64,000 bases of DNA from Chitinophaga rhizosphaerae (GCF_003958645.1 NZ_RXLO01000004.1:248001-312000), one strand, 5' to 3'. Positions 8,411 to 17,629 are shown, numbered from the stretch's first letter. Translations and numbers: made by a program. Notes: a model not told the origin generated them from the letters alone.

Positions 8411-9457
8411 ATGAAACGTCTTCTGACAGGCTTTTTCCTTGCGCTGGCATGCGCCGCCCAGGCACAGCTTTCCAACTACAACAGCCAGGCGTACTGGTCG
8501 CGGTTCACACTGCAATCCCGCCAGCAGCGGCCTTCCGGCAGCGATACTTCGCTGGTTGTCGTCACCAACCGGTTCATTCATCCCGACAGTCTGCGTTTCG
8601 TGGACGAATTCATCGACACATCGGCCCTGAAGTACTTTTTCCTGGAAAAACAGCAGGGAACGTGGAAAGTGTACCCCGAGCCCACGCTCTCCGAAGCCAT
8701 GGACCACCTCCCGCGCCACCGCGATATCGTCGTGTATGCCGAAGGGATGGGCAAGCTTTTCACGTCCAATGTGGAACGGGCGCAGCTGATGAGCGCGCAA
8801 TACGCCGTGAACGTGGTCATGTTCGACTACGCCAGTATCAATACCACTTACAAACCTTCTAAAAACTTCCGTTTCGCGCGGCAGAACGCGCGGCTTTCCG
8901 CGCCGCAGTACCTGCAATTGCTGCGTACCCTACAGGCGGCCCGGGAAAACAGGGAACCCTGGACCGAGGGCGTCTCCATTTCCACGTTTTACCACAGTAT
9001 GGGCAATATCATCCTCGAACAAATGATGAAGGGGCAAGACACGGGCGTACTGGCGGCAAACGTACCACCGTTCGTCGACAATCTCATCATCAACGCTGCC
9101 TGTGTTCCCATGCGGCGGCATGCCCGCTGGGTAGAAAAGATCCACTTCGCGAAGCAAGTTTACGTGCATTACAACAAGCGCGATTTGCAGCTGAAAGGTG
9201 CGCACCTGCTCACTTTGAAGCGGCAGCTGGGCGAAAAGGTGCCCCAACGCCAGCGGGCCTCCAATGCACGATACGTCAACTTCCTGGAACTGGCGCGTTG
9301 GCAGCATAGCTATTTCATGAATTTCCCCTACAACGACTACCGCCTCAGTTCCGCGATGGTCGAATATTTCAACCGGTTGTTCAACGGCCAGGGAGTTACC
9401 GCGGGAGAGCTAACGGCCCTTCAGGCGAGCGCCCCCGCGGCCACGGCCAGCAACTAG
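8411..9457 (+). CDS. Secreted alpha/beta-hydrolase-like protein
   Basis: The 348-aa protein has a signal peptide (LLTGFFLALACAAQA-Q). Its central part resembles the DUF900-type alpha/beta hydrolases: a strand-rich start (VVVTNRF, DIVVYAEG, VNVVMFDYAS) and a nucleophile-elbow-like STFYHSMGNIILE with Ser196. The elbow reads HSMGN rather than GHSMG, as in DUF900 members. A candidate late histidine is not certain. It probably acts in the periplasm or at the outer membrane on an unknown ester or peptide. It stands alone, and its stop overlaps that of a small ORF on the other strand. Confidence 0.65.
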   Translation: MKRLLTGFFLALACAAQAQLSNYNSQAYWSRFTLQSRQQRPSGSDTSLVVVTNRFIHPDSLRFVDEFIDTSALKYFFLEKQQGTWKVYPEPTLSEAMDHLPRHRDIVVYAEGMGKLFTSNVERAQLMSAQYAVNVVMFDYASINTTYKPSKNFRFARQNARLSAPQYLQLLRTLQAARENREPWTEGVSISTFYHSMGNIILEQMMKGQDTGVLAANVPPFVDNLIINAACVPMRRHARWVEKIHFAKQVYVHYNKRDLQLKGAHLLTLKRQLGEKVPQRQRASNARYVNFLELARWQHSYFMNFPYNDYRLSSAMVEYFNRLFNGQGVTAGELTALQASAPAATASN

Positions 9458-9720
9458 CGGCCACGCATCATGCCGGCCACGTCGAGTCCCGGCGGTTCGA
9501 TGCGCGGGCCGTTCGTGTCGGCCGATTCGGTGCGTAATCCGTTAGTCGGGTCCTTCGCGTCCCGGTTCCTGACGGGCGGCAATGTGGGCAGATCGCCCGT
9601 TGCTTCGTCTACCGAAATGCCGCCTGAGATGATTCTCATGTCATCCATAGCCAGCGGGATAATTTGATGGGTATGCATGCCGCAAATAACGATGTTCGGC
9701 GGCATTCGGTTTTCGTTCAT
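9454..9720 (-). CDS. Hypothetical protein, 88 aa
   Basis: I do not recognise this ORF. It encodes a soluble, Pro/Asp-rich polypeptide (MNENRMPPNIVICGMHTH...), has AGGA next to its ATG, and overlaps the stop codon of the upstream hydrolase gene. It fills a stretch that otherwise holds no gene, but it has no recognisable domain and could be spurious. An 8-bp inverted repeat (9722-9742) lies immediately upstream of its start. Confidence 0.35.
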   Translation of the reverse strand: MNENRMPPNIVICGMHTHQIIPLAMDDMRIISGGISVDEATGDLPTLPPVRNRDAKDPTNGLRTESADTNGPRIEPPGLDVAGMMRGR

Positions 9721-9721
9721 T

Positions 9722-9742
9722 CCTGTTCATTCTCTGAACAGG
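9722..9742. repeat. Perfect 8-bp inverted repeat CCTGTTCA/TGAACAGG
   Basis: The arms 9722-9729 and 9735-9742 are separated by TTCTC, with a further GTTCAGG half-site about 20 bp away. This could be an operator or a hairpin before the 88-aa ORF. No T-tract follows, so it is not a typical terminator. Confidence 0.4.
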
Positions 9743-9768
9743 TTTTCAGTGTTGTTCAGGACCAGGCA

Positions 9769-9796
9769 CAAAATACCCGGAGCGCGGGCTCCGGGC
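9769..9796 (-). terminator. Rho-independent terminator of the 2OG-Fe(II) oxygenase gene
   Basis: The stem CCCGGAGC (9776-9783)/GCTCCGGG (9788-9795) has a 4-nt loop and, on the minus strand, is followed by TATTTTG, 14 bp after the stop codon. Confidence 0.7.
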
Positions 9797-9809
9797 AAGT
9801 CAAAGCTAT

Positions 9810-10766
9810 TTATTTTTTCAGGCCGATCTCGCGCAGGCGCTCGTCGAGGTACTCGCCGGCCGTAATGGGCTCATATGCCTCCGGGTGACTGCCGTCCACA
9901 CACTGCGCCAAACACGTAAGATCCATGTCTGACTTGGGATGCAGGAAAAACGGGATGGAAAACCGCGAGGTGTTCCACAGCTCGCGCGGCGGGTTTACGA
10001 CCCGGTGGGTGGTCGATTTCAAACGATTGTTGGTGAGGCGCTGGAGCATGTCTCCCACGTTCACGACGATCTGGTCAGGCAAAGACGTTACCGGCACCCA
10101 ATCCCCCTGTTTATCCAGAATTTGCAATCCGTCGGCCGAAGCGCCCACGAGCAAGGTAATTAAATTAATATCCTCATGTTGCTCCGCCCGGATGGCGGAA
10201 GAAGGTTCCTGGGTGATGGGCGGGTAATGGATGGCGCGCAGGATGGAGTTGCCGTTGTGTATCTTTTTATCGAAGAAATGCTCGTCGAGCCCGAGGTACA
10301 GCGCGATAGCCTGGAGAAGTGAATTGCCCGAGGTTTCGAACCCGCGATACGCTTTGTACAGCGTCGGCGTAAATTCCGGCACTTCTTTTACCATCACGTT
10401 ATCGGGATAGCTTTCCTTCACGGGGTCATCATCTTCCACCGACTGTCCGAACTGGAAAAACTCCTTCAGATCAGGCGCCTCAAACCCCTTTGCGTGTTCC
10501 TTCCCGAAAGAAGTATATCCACGCTGGCCCGCCAGTTCCGGGATTTCGTACTTGCTTTTGGTGCTGGCCGGCAGCTGGAAGAAAGCGCGAACATTGTCGT
10601 ACAGCTGCTTGATGAGCTCATCGGATATACCATGGTTTTTCACGGCTACGAACCCGACTTCTTCATACGCTTTGCCCAGGGCTGTCACGAACGCGGCTTT
10701 CCTTGCGGCATCGCCGGAGCGGAAATCCGCGAGGTCAACGGAGGGGATGGAATGAACGGTTGCCAT
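9810..10766 (-). CDS. Isopenicillin N synthase family 2-oxoglutarate/Fe(II) dioxygenase
   Basis: The 318-aa enzyme has the N-terminal DIOX_N domain (about 5-110, beginning IPSVDL) and the C-terminal double-stranded beta-helix. Iron ligands are His197 and Asp199 (EQHEDIN) and His254 (STTHRVV), and the 2-oxoglutarate-binding RxS is Arg268/Ser270 (SRFSIPFF). These are non-haem oxygenases of the IPNS/flavanone-type superfamily. Bacterial members close to this one are of unknown substrate, so penicillin synthesis should not be assumed. It is cytoplasmic and monocistronic, with its own terminator. Confidence 0.88.
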   Translation of the reverse strand: MATVHSIPSVDLADFRSGDAARKAAFVTALGKAYEEVGFVAVKNHGISDELIKQLYDNVRAFFQLPASTKSKYEIPELAGQRGYTSFGKEHAKGFEAPDLKEFFQFGQSVEDDDPVKESYPDNVMVKEVPEFTPTLYKAYRGFETSGNSLLQAIALYLGLDEHFFDKKIHNGNSILRAIHYPPITQEPSSAIRAEQHEDINLITLLVGASADGLQILDKQGDWVPVTSLPDQIVVNVGDMLQRLTNNRLKSTTHRVVNPPRELWNTSRFSIPFFLHPKSDMDLTCLAQCVDGSHPEAYEPITAGEYLDERLREIGLKK

Positions 10767-10821
10767 ATCGATAGTGTTTTGGAATACTAAAGGTAAGGGA
10801 AAAACCCTCCCCCCGCGCGCC

Positions 10822-11343
10822 CTAACGTTGCAACAATTTCTCCTCCTGCGGTGTTATGTCGGCCAGCGAATACCGCGCCACGCGGTTGATCTTCATCTCG
10901 TCGAGCGCATCTACCACATTGCCGTAACTGGCGCCGTTCTCCGCTTTTATCAACACAATTAATTCTTCCGGATCGCCCCACTTCGCGGCCACGGCGCGCT
11001 GCCGTGAGCGGATCACTTCGCCGATACCGTTTTGCGCGGAAAACGTGCTATGCTGCAACTGTGGCGGCTTCGCGGAATCGTCGCCCGTGCCTTCGTACCA
11101 CGAAATGGTGCGGTCGCTGCGAACGAGCAGGGTGATGGATTTACTTTCGGGTACCGGCGTGAAAGCCCCGTCTGCCGGCATGATCAGCGGTAAAGACTTC
11201 GGTTCGGCGAGCGTGGTGGTCAGCATAAAAAACGTAATGAGTAGGAAGCCGAGGTCTACCATGGGCGTCATATCTACGCGGGTAGAACGTTTCGGGCTGC
11301 GGCGGCGGTTGCCTTTTTGCGGGGAAGTGATCATTTCTGCCAT
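10822..11343 (-). CDS. exbD: ExbD/TolR family biopolymer transport protein
   Basis: ExbD works with ExbB and TonB to couple the proton motive force to outer-membrane receptors. The 173-aa protein starts at ATG 11343 (MAEMITSPQ), because the upstream extension is out of character for the family. A basic segment (KGNRRRSPKRSTRV) precedes the single helix RVDMTPMVDLGFLLITFFML, whose Asp in MVDLGF is the proton-carrying residue. A periplasmic ExbD domain follows. No exbB or tonB is adjacent, so this is an orphan copy. The asnS terminator lies just upstream, so it has its own promoter. Confidence 0.88.
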   Translation of the reverse strand: MAEMITSPQKGNRRRSPKRSTRVDMTPMVDLGFLLITFFMLTTTLAEPKSLPLIMPADGAFTPVPESKSITLLVRSDRTISWYEGTGDDSAKPPQLQHSTFSAQNGIGEVIRSRQRAVAAKWGDPEELIVLIKAENGASYGNVVDALDEMKINRVARYSLADITPQEEKLLQR

Positions 11344-11477
11344 AGGGACCGGTTTGAAAGATGAAGAAATTCCGGCGGCAGGAGCGAAACCCGCCGCCGT
11401 GATTACACACACTGTATTGTTTTGCTCAATTACCTCTAGGATGCAGCCGCCAGTGTTTTCCACAAACGTGCATGCAT

Positions 11478-11506
11478 AAAAAAAGCAGGCGGGTTGCGCC
11501 TGCTTT
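11478..11506 (-). terminator. Rho-independent terminator of asnS
   Basis: The stem AAAGCAGGCG/CGCCTGCTTT (11482-11491/11497-11506) with loop GGTTG is followed on the minus strand by a run of seven T. Confidence 0.85.
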
Positions 11507-11529
11507 CGTATATAGATAAATGTGTCCGA

Positions 11530-12966
11530 CTAGAATTCCGCGCTTTTGGGCGTGCGGGGGAAGGGGATCACGTCGCGGATATTGGTCATACCGGTCACGA
11601 ACAGCACCAGGCGCTCGAAGCCGAGGCCGAAACCGGCGTGGGGCGCGGTGCCGAAGCGGCGCGTGTCCAGGTACCAGTACAGCTCTTCCACGGGGATGTT
11701 CAGCTCGTTCATGCGGGCCACGAGCTTGTCGTAGTTCTCTTCCCGCTGCGATCCGCCCACGATTTCGCCGATACCGGGGAACAGGATGTCCATCGCGCGG
11801 ACCGTTTTCCCGTCGTCGTTCTGTTTCATGTAGAACGATTTGATGGCGGCGGGATAATCGGTGAGGATCACGGGTTTCTTGAAGTGTTTCTCCACGAGGA
11901 AGCGTTCGTGCTCGCTCTGCAGATCGGCGCCCCAGGCATCGATCGGGTAGGTGAACTTCTTGTTTTTGTTGGGCTTGCTGTTGCGGAGGATGTCGATGGC
12001 CTCGGTGTAGGTGATCCGCTCAAACTCGTTGTTGAGTACGAATTCGAGTTTTTCGATCAGGCCCATTTCGCTGCGCTCTGCCTGCGGTTTCTGTTTTTCT
12101 TCGTCGGCGAGGCGCTGGGTGAGGAATTCGAGGTCTTCCCGGTTATTGTCGAGCGCGAATTTGATCACGTACTTGATGAATTCTTCGGCGAGGTCCATAT
12201 TGTCTTTCAGTTCATAGAAAGCCATTTCCGGTTCGATCATCCAGAATTCCGCCAGGTGGCGGGCGGTGTTGGAGTTTTCTGCCCGGAAGGTGGGGCCGAA
12301 GGTGTAGATATCGCCGAAGGCCATGGCACCGAGCTCGCCTTCCAGCTGCCCGGAAACGGTGAGGTTGGTGGAGCGGCCGAAGAAGTCTTCCTTATAATCG
12401 ATTTCGCCGGCTTCGTTGCGGGGCGGGTTCTTCATATCGAGGGTGGTGACGCGGAACATTTCGCCGGCACCTTCCGCGTCAGACGCGGTGATGATGGGCG
12501 TATGGAGGTACACGAAACCTTTCTGGTGGAAGAACTGGTGAACGGCGAAGGCCAGGGAGTGGCGGATCCGGAACACGGCGCCAAAGGTGTTGGTGCGGAA
12601 GCGCAGGTGGGCGATTTCGCGCATGAATTCCAGGCTTTGTTTCTGGGGCTGGATGGGGTAGGCTTCGGCGTCGCAGTCGCCCAGGATCTCCAGGTTGGCG
12701 GTTTTCAGTTCTACGCGCTGGCCTTTGCCGAGCGAGGGGATGATCTCGCCGGTGACGCTGATGGCCGCGCCGCGGGTGATGCGCCGGAAGGTGGCGGGGT
12801 CCATGTCGGCCTCGTTTACCACTACCTGGAGGTTATTATTGGTTGAGCCATCGTTCAGTGCTATAAACTGGTTGTTGCGGAAGGTGCGCACCCATCCTTT
12901 AACCGTGACTTCATAGTTTGTTCTTTCGTCCTGGAGGACCTGCCTGATTTTTACTCTTTGGCTCAT
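11530..12966 (-). CDS. asnS: Asparaginyl-tRNA synthetase
   Basis: This class IIb synthetase charges tRNA-Asn. From ATG 12966 ([11 protein letters not shown]) it is 478 aa, close to the usual 465. A longer in-frame start would add 13 unrelated residues. The N-terminal OB-fold anticodon domain (about 10-110) includes [11 protein letters not shown]. The catalytic core carries motif 2 ([17 protein letters not shown]) and motif 3 ([12 protein letters not shown]) near the C-terminus. It is single-copy housekeeping and followed by its own terminator. Confidence 0.96.
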   Translation of the reverse strand: MSQRVKIRQVLQDERTNYEVTVKGWVRTFRNNQFIALNDGSTNNNLQVVVNEADMDPATFRRITRGAAISVTGEIIPSLGKGQRVELKTANLEILGDCDAEAYPIQPQKQSLEFMREIAHLRFRTNTFGAVFRIRHSLAFAVHQFFHQKGFVYLHTPIITASDAEGAGEMFRVTTLDMKNPPRNEAGEIDYKEDFFGRSTNLTVSGQLEGELGAMAFGDIYTFGPTFRAENSNTARHLAEFWMIEPEMAFYELKDNMDLAEEFIKYVIKFALDNNREDLEFLTQRLADEEKQKPQAERSEMGLIEKLEFVLNNEFERITYTEAIDILRNSKPNKNKKFTYPIDAWGADLQSEHERFLVEKHFKKPVILTDYPAAIKSFYMKQNDDGKTVRAMDILFPGIGEIVGGSQREENYDKLVARMNELNIPVEELYWYLDTRRFGTAPHAGFGLGFERLVLFVTGMTNIRDVIPFPRTPKSAEF

Positions 12967-13109
12967 ATCAATATGTGTTTTGAATTGAGTTGCAAAAATA
13001 GACAAATTCGGATGACGAAAATCGGCTTTTTGAAGAGGGGCGGGGATTACAGGCCGGCTAGCGCATGACCGTAAATCGTTATACGTTAGGGCGGAGGGTT
13101 CAACATTTT

Positions 13110-13141
13110 TTTGGAGAATCGCAAAATTAGTCCTAAACTTG
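13110..13141 (+). promoter_or_regulatory. Candidate rho promoter with long leader
   Basis: TTTG (13110-13113), a 20-bp spacer and TAAACTTG (13134-13141, 7/8 to consensus) would start transcription near 13147. That leaves a leader of about 180 nt before the rho ATG. E. coli rho is autoregulated through its leader, and a similar arrangement is possible here. I see no other gene in the 322-bp gap from 13006 to 13327. Confidence 0.4.
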
Positions 13142-13327
13142 TGTCCTCAATCTGTCTGATTAAGTTCCTTTTTTGCCATCTTCATCAGCAGTCACCTCAC
13201 CACAGGTGATCCCATCAAATTAATGATCAAGACTTTATTATTGACACAAAACAATTATTTGTTAATTGGTGTATGTTGGTATGCAGTGGTACCCGCCTTA
13301 CGACACTTCTAAATTTTACAAAAACAG

Positions 13328-15049
13328 ATGATGTACGACATCTTACAATTGAACGACATGCTCGTTCCTGAACTACTTGACATCGCCGAGAAGCTGGAAA
13401 TTCCCAATGCAAAGAAACTGGATAAGCAAACACTCATTTATAAAATACTCGATAAACAAGCCGTGATAGCCTCAGAAGATAAGCCAGGTAACGGAGATGA
13501 AAAGAAAGTGAGGAAGAGGAAACCGGTAGGAACGAAAAAAGACGAACCCGCCCCGGCCCCCGCTCCTCAGAAATCCGCTCCCCACCCCGAAGAAGAAGAA
13601 GAAAAACCCGCCGCCAAGAAAAGCCGAAAAGCCGCCACCACAAAAGTTTCCAAATCAGAAGACGAAGAAGAGATCAAAGCCCCTCCGGCTAAACGCAAGA
13701 TCGATATCGACCTCGACATTCCGTCCCTGACGTTTGATGACGACGACGACATCGTGCTGCCCGCGCTTACCGAAGAGGAAGAAGAACCGGCCATCATTCC
13801 GGAAGAAGAAGCGGAAGACGACTTCGTGACCGTAGCGGAACCGGTAGCGCCCATCAAGCCGCAACCCGTTGCCAACAATCCGCAACAGCAACAACATAAA
13901 TACCCGAAAAAAGAACCGGTATTCAATATCGAGTTCGACGGCGTGATCCTCTCCGAAGGCGTCCTGGAAATGATGCCCGACGGTTACGGCTTCCTCCGTT
14001 CCTCCGATTACAACTACCTCAGTTCCCCCGACGATATTTACGTTTCTCCCAGCCAGATCAAACTGTTCGGCCTCAAAACGGGCGACACCGTGCGCGGCTC
14101 CGTTCGCCCGCCGAAAGAAGGCGAGAAATACTTCGCCCTGCTGAAGGTGGAAACCATCAACGGCAAAACACCCGAAGAAGTGCGCGACCGCGTACCCTTC
14201 GATTACCTGACGCCGCTGTTCCCCTTCGAGAAACTGCACCTCACCACCACGTCCAACAACTACTCCACCCGTATCATGGACCTCTTCACGCCTATCGGTA
14301 AAGGCCAGCGTGGCCTCATCGTGGCGCAACCGAAAGTAGGTAAAACCATGCTGCTGAAAGAAGTAGCCAACGCCATCGCCACCAACCACCCCGAGATCTA
14401 TCTCATGGTTGTGCTGATCGATGAACGACCCGAGGAGGTGACCGATATGGAACGCTCCGTGAAAGCGGAAGTGATCGCTTCTACATTCGACGAGCCCGCC
14501 GAAAAACACGTGAAAGTTTCCGCCATCGCACTGCAAAAAGCGAAACGCCTCGTGGAATGCGGGCACGATGTAGTGATCCTGCTCGACTCACTCACCCGTC
14601 TGGCCCGTGCCCACAATACCGTGGCCCCTGCTTCCGGTAAGGTGCTCTCCGGTGGTGTGGAAGCGAACGCCATGCAGAAACCCAAACAGTTCTTCGGCGC
14701 CGCCCGTAAGATCGAAAACGGCGGTTCCCTCACCATCCTGGCCACCGCACTGATCGACACCGGCTCCAAAATGGACGAGGTGATCTTCGAGGAATTCAAA
14801 GGTACCGGTAACATGGAACTCGCGCTCGACCGCCGCCTGGCCAACCGCCGCGTATTCCCGGCCATCGACGTTACGGCTTCCTCTACCCGCCGCGACGATC
14901 TCCTGCTGGAAAAAGACGTGCTCCAGAAAGTATACATCCTCCGCAATCACCTGGCAGACATGAACACGGAAGAATCCATGAACTTCATGCTCCAGCACAT
15001 GCGCGGAACACGGAACAACGAAGAATTCCTGGTTACTATGAACAGATAG
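13328..15049 (+). CDS. rho: Transcription termination factor Rho
   Basis: Rho is the hexameric RNA helicase that ends untranslated transcripts. The 573-aa protein is about 150 residues longer than E. coli Rho. The N-terminal helix bundle ([22 protein letters not shown]) is followed by a low-complexity Lys/Glu/Pro/Asp-rich insert (about 50-205), then the cold-shock RNA-binding domain ([19 protein letters not shown]) and the ATPase core with P-loop QPKVGKT (334-340) and Walker [15 protein letters not shown]. Such inserts are typical of Bacteroidetes Rho and can bind RNA or drive phase separation. A strong terminator follows. Confidence 0.97.
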   Translation: MMYDILQLNDMLVPELLDIAEKLEIPNAKKLDKQTLIYKILDKQAVIASEDKPGNGDEKKVRKRKPVGTKKDEPAPAPAPQKSAPHPEEEEEKPAAKKSRKAATTKVSKSEDEEEIKAPPAKRKIDIDLDIPSLTFDDDDDIVLPALTEEEEEPAIIPEEEAEDDFVTVAEPVAPIKPQPVANNPQQQQHKYPKKEPVFNIEFDGVILSEGVLEMMPDGYGFLRSSDYNYLSSPDDIYVSPSQIKLFGLKTGDTVRGSVRPPKEGEKYFALLKVETINGKTPEEVRDRVPFDYLTPLFPFEKLHLTTTSNNYSTRIMDLFTPIGKGQRGLIVAQPKVGKTMLLKEVANAIATNHPEIYLMVVLIDERPEEVTDMERSVKAEVIASTFDEPAEKHVKVSAIALQKAKRLVECGHDVVILLDSLTRLARAHNTVAPASGKVLSGGVEANAMQKPKQFFGAARKIENGGSLTILATALIDTGSKMDEVIFEEFKGTGNMELALDRRLANRRVFPAIDVTASSTRRDDLLLEKDVLQKVYILRNHLADMNTEESMNFMLQHMRGTRNNEEFLVTMNR

Positions 15050-15070
15050 TGATCCGTTTCAACAATACAC

Positions 15071-15104
15071 AAAAAGGCCGGTACAATTGCGTACCGGCCT
15101 TTTT
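15071..15104. terminator. Bidirectional terminator between rho and a convergent gene
   Basis: A perfect 14-bp stem AAAAAGGCCGGTAC/GTACCGGCCTTTTT with loop AATTGC has T-rich flanks on both strands. It serves rho and the 148-aa secreted protein gene. Confidence 0.9.
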
Positions 15105-15117
15105 TATTGTGACCGCT

Positions 15118-15564
15118 TTAGTAATTATGGCACCGCACGTAATACGTGTAGCAATCTACATACGTTGTGATACTCACCGTAGGTATGCCACCCGCCCCTT
15201 CGAGGTATTCAGCGCTCGCCAACATGGTACCCGACCCATATTTCATGGTCAGCAGGCCGTGGTTCGGAGTAGCCAGCGAGGGCATGAGCTGATAATCAAT
15301 TTTATATTGATTGCCAGGATGCAGGATCGCCGGTAACAGTAAGGAAGTGCTACCCGACGGAATATTGTATACTTCCACGGTATGGTCGATCAAGCGGGTG
15401 ATGGTAACTTTTTTGATGTAGGGCTCGTCTACCCCGTGCGTTGGATTTTCGATGTGGAGATAAGATCCGCAGCGAACAGCGGTTGTTTTGGGCGCCTGGT
15501 CCGATATGCGGAATGAAGCCAGCAGGAGCATAATCGCCGTAAGGAATAAGGGGATTGCTTTCAT
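15118..15564 (-). CDS. Hypothetical secreted protein, 148 aa
   Basis: A signal peptide (IPLFLTAIMLLLAS) is followed by a probably beta-rich domain of about 120 residues (ITRLIDHTVEVYNIPSGS, YKIDYQLMPSL) with a few cysteines near both ends (VRCGSYLH, VDCYTYYVRCHNY) that could form disulfides in the periplasm. I do not recognise the family. It converges on rho, sharing its terminator. The next minus-strand gene upstream has its own terminator, so this is a single-gene unit. Confidence 0.65.
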   Translation of the reverse strand: MKAIPLFLTAIMLLLASFRISDQAPKTTAVRCGSYLHIENPTHGVDEPYIKKVTITRLIDHTVEVYNIPSGSTSLLLPAILHPGNQYKIDYQLMPSLATPNHGLLTMKYGSGTMLASAEYLEGAGGIPTVSITTYVDCYTYYVRCHNY

Positions 15565-15628
15565 GGATACGTATTTTTCGGGTTATGAAATCGGTGTTTC
15601 CGTTGGTGAAGGACAATGGTTCCCAATA

Positions 15629-15660
15629 TAAAAAAAGAGACTGCGATCAGGCAGCCTCTT
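15629..15660 (-). terminator. Rho-independent terminator of the small lipoprotein genes
   Basis: On the minus strand AAGAGGCTGC/GCAGTCTCTT (one G-T pair, loop CTGATC) is followed by seven T. Confidence 0.75.
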
Positions 15661-15684
15661 TCTCCTTTTTACACTGATTTCCGT

Positions 15685-15897
15685 TTATCGATGCGGGTAT
15701 GCTATGGTAAGGTCCGTGTGCATCGCCTCTTCCATCGGGCCATGCGGAGGGCGCGGCGGTGTCGGTGGTGTGGGCGGTCTGCCATGGTGATGACGCGGTG
15801 GTTTCGGCGGCCTTGGCGGCCGGGGCACCGCGCACGATGCGGCAAACATGATGGTTGCCAGTGCAATTACTCCTCCGGTTTTCCAATTCCTTTTCAT
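15685..15897 (-). CDS. Small Pro/His-rich lipoprotein
   Basis: The 70-aa precursor has a lipoprotein signal with lipobox AASC (residues 19-22). The short mature chain is dominated by Pro, Arg and His (PRPPRPPKPPRHHHG...), likely unstructured and perhaps metal- or surface-binding. Similar tiny His/Pro-rich lipoproteins are frequent in Bacteroidetes, with no known role. It lies 21 bp after another small lipoprotein gene and probably shares its transcript. Confidence 0.55.
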   Translation of the reverse strand: MKRNWKTGGVIALATIMFAASCAVPRPPRPPKPPRHHHGRPPTPPTPPRPPHGPMEEAMHTDLTIAYPHR

Positions 15898-15918
15898 ATC
15901 CCAACATTTTAATTCAGG

Positions 15919-16095
15919 TTAGTGCCCTTTCTTTTGCTGGCCCGGCGCGAAGGGTTTTGCTGATTTGGTGCCGTAAACTTTCTTCGCTTGTCCCGGCGGC
16001 ATGCCGTGCGGGTGACTGTGACGTTCTACCACACAACTGCCGAACATGAATGTTCCTGCCAGCACAAAAAGCAGGTGTACTCGGTTAAATTTCAT
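15919..16095 (-). CDS. Small lipoprotein of the so-called 'quinol oxidase subunit 4' type
   Basis: This 58-aa ORF starts MKFNRVHLLFVLAG and has the lipobox FGSC at about residues 18-21. The mature part contains HGMPPGQAKKVYGTKSAKPF and APGQQKKGH. The PPGQAKK...APGQQKK pattern is a widespread Bacteroidetes family often labelled quinol oxidase subunit 4, a name I consider unsupported because nothing in it resembles an oxidase subunit. It is followed by a second small lipoprotein gene with a shared terminator. Confidence 0.65.
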   Translation of the reverse strand: MKFNRVHLLFVLAGTFMFGSCVVERHSHPHGMPPGQAKKVYGTKSAKPFAPGQQKKGH

Positions 16096-16167
16096 AGCTG
16101 GTTACAATTAATCTACCCATGTAATGCAAGATGCAAGCCAAAACAATAAATCGGGTGTAAAAAAGAA

Positions 16168-16199
16168 AAAAGGCGTTGTTCCTGAGGAACAACGCCTTT
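16168..16199. terminator. Terminator of the outer-membrane barrel gene
   Basis: The stem AAAGGCGTTGTTCC/GGAACAACGCCTTT has a 3-nt TGA loop. On the minus strand it is followed by TTTTCTTTTTT, 24 bp after the stop. Confidence 0.85.
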
Positions 16200-16222
16200 A
16201 TAAAAAACGCTAATATCATGTA

Positions 16223-16837
16223 TTAGAACAGGAACGAAACACCTACCTGGAAGCTCTTGATAAAGTTGAAATCGAGCGTGCTGATTTTGGTATCAGCACC
16301 ACCAGCTTCGGGCTTAATGGTTTGGTTTGAATAAGTCAAGCCACCGATGTTACCTTCGAGCATCAGGTGTTTACCAACCAGGTAAGAGATGCCGGGCATG
16401 AGGTTAGCCTTGATAGTGGAAGTTTTGTCAGTCTTCACATCATTGGTTTCGATCGTCCCGAAACCGTAAGAAACGTTGGCTTCGCTGGTAAAGTAAACCT
16501 TAGAATCTGCGATCTGGCAGTAGTTACGAACGAAAACACCGGGAGCGATAGTATTCGTTTTGTCTTTAGTTGTGGTGGCGCCAACTTTTTCTTTGTTAGT
16601 ATAGAAGCTACCTTCTACAAATACACCAACCATCCACTTGTCGCTCAATGCATAACCAGCTTTGGGGCTGATAGTGAAAGTAGTTTCCGTGTTTTTGTTA
16701 TCTGAGCCATCAACCTTGCCGGTTACGCTGTTAACACCTACGGAGCCACCTACCAGGAAGTTACCTTTCTGCACCTGTGCTTTTGCGAATTGGGTTCCGA
16801 ACAGGGCCAATGCGGCCATAACGATCATCTTTTTCAT
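16223..16837 (-). CDS. Outer-membrane beta-barrel protein (OmpW/OprF-like)
   Basis: The 204-aa precursor has a signal peptide (MAALALFGTQFAKA-Q). The mature chain starts GNFLVGGSVGVNS and alternates short beta strands and polar turns, ending in the aromatic residue Phe of VGVSFLF, the usual barrel-insertion signal. It matches the OMP_b-brl type. Its base composition is more AT-rich than its neighbours, as often seen in strongly expressed porin-like genes. It stands alone with a strong terminator. Confidence 0.8.
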   Translation of the reverse strand: MKKMIVMAALALFGTQFAKAQVQKGNFLVGGSVGVNSVTGKVDGSDNKNTETTFTISPKAGYALSDKWMVGVFVEGSFYTNKEKVGATTTKDKTNTIAPGVFVRNYCQIADSKVYFTSEANVSYGFGTIETNDVKTDKTSTIKANLMPGISYLVGKHLMLEGNIGGLTYSNQTIKPEAGGADTKISTLDFNFIKSFQVGVSFLF

Positions 16838-16971
16838 CTGTCGTACAATTTTTAATTTAATATGTCAATGATTGAATCGCTTAATTCATGTTTCCACATA
16901 CATGTATAGCAATCGGGGAGGAAAGCAGGTTTCGGTCGAATAAAACGGTTTTCGGATATAGTTTTTCCGGG

Positions 16972-17580
16972 TTATCGCAAACCGTTAAAGAAAATGGTTA
17001 ACACACTTCTTTCGCGGTTCATGAATTCTTTTATATTGTCGGCATTTTGAAGGTCGAAATCCGCGGCCTGCCACTTGCACCAGTTGATCCAGAATCCGAA
17101 CAACACCTGTACAAGTAAATCGGCCGTATAGGCAGGATCATGTTTCTCCGAAACTTCTCCCAGTTCGATCCCTTTGCGGATCCAGCTGGAGATGAAGCAG
17201 ATTTCCGACTGGTGGACCATTTCCCCGATCTGGCGCATGAGAATGCTCGGTTTGTCGCTCACCCACATGTGGATGCCGAACAGGAAATGATATTCCAGTA
17301 AAATCCTTTCTTTTACCGACAGGTAACGGTCCAGCACCTCACTCACGGAAACCGCCGTTTCGAGGAAACTGCTGATATCCTTGAAGCTCCCGCTCACGAT
17401 CCGTTCTACCACCGCCACATAAATGCGCTCCTTGTCGGAAAAATAATAATACAAAGATCCTTTGCTGATCTCCAAATCCTTCGCGATTTCGTCCATAGTC
17501 GTCTTGGCCAGGCCAAAGCGTTTGAACCGCTTCAGCGCCACCTCCAGTATCGCTTCCCTCTTTTGATCCTGTTCGGCCAT
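16972..17580 (-). CDS. TetR/AcrR family transcriptional regulator
   Basis: From ATG 17580 the protein is 202 aa. The N-terminal TetR helix-turn-helix (about 8-55) reads REAILEVALKRFKRFGLAKTTMDEIA...SKGSLYYYFSDKE, and a helical ligand-binding domain follows. A TTG start 48 nt upstream would add an atypical basic tail and lies inside the likely operator, so ATG is preferred. No efflux gene is adjacent. An inverted repeat TTTGAC-N7-GTCAAA just upstream may be its own operator. Confidence 0.88.
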   Translation of the reverse strand: MAEQDQKREAILEVALKRFKRFGLAKTTMDEIAKDLEISKGSLYYYFSDKERIYVAVVERIVSGSFKDISSFLETAVSVSEVLDRYLSVKERILLEYHFLFGIHMWVSDKPSILMRQIGEMVHQSEICFISSWIRKGIELGEVSEKHDPAYTADLLVQVLFGFWINWCKWQAADFDLQNADNIKEFMNRERSVLTIFFNGLR

Positions 17581-17602
17581 TGTTGGACTTTGCAAAATCG
17601 CG

Positions 17603-17629
17603 TTTGACTTTTTGACTTTGCGGGTCAAA
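17603..17629. promoter_or_regulatory. Candidate TetR operator
   Basis: The inverted repeat TTTGAC (17611-17616)-N7-GTCAAA (17624-17629) has a third TTTGAC half-site at 17603-17608. It sits 23-49 bp upstream of the TetR start codon, where an autoregulatory site is expected. Confidence 0.4.

Noticed and set aside
11494..12846. Plus-strand 450-codon frame opposite asnS
   Set aside because: It is the complement of a clear asparaginyl-tRNA synthetase, has no domain of its own, and shows the His/Glu/Val bias of antisense frames in GC-rich DNA.
15919..16095. True quinol oxidase subunit 4
   Set aside because: The family name circulates for this small lipoprotein, but it lacks the three membrane helices of CyoD; the real subunit IV-like protein is at 45685-46077.
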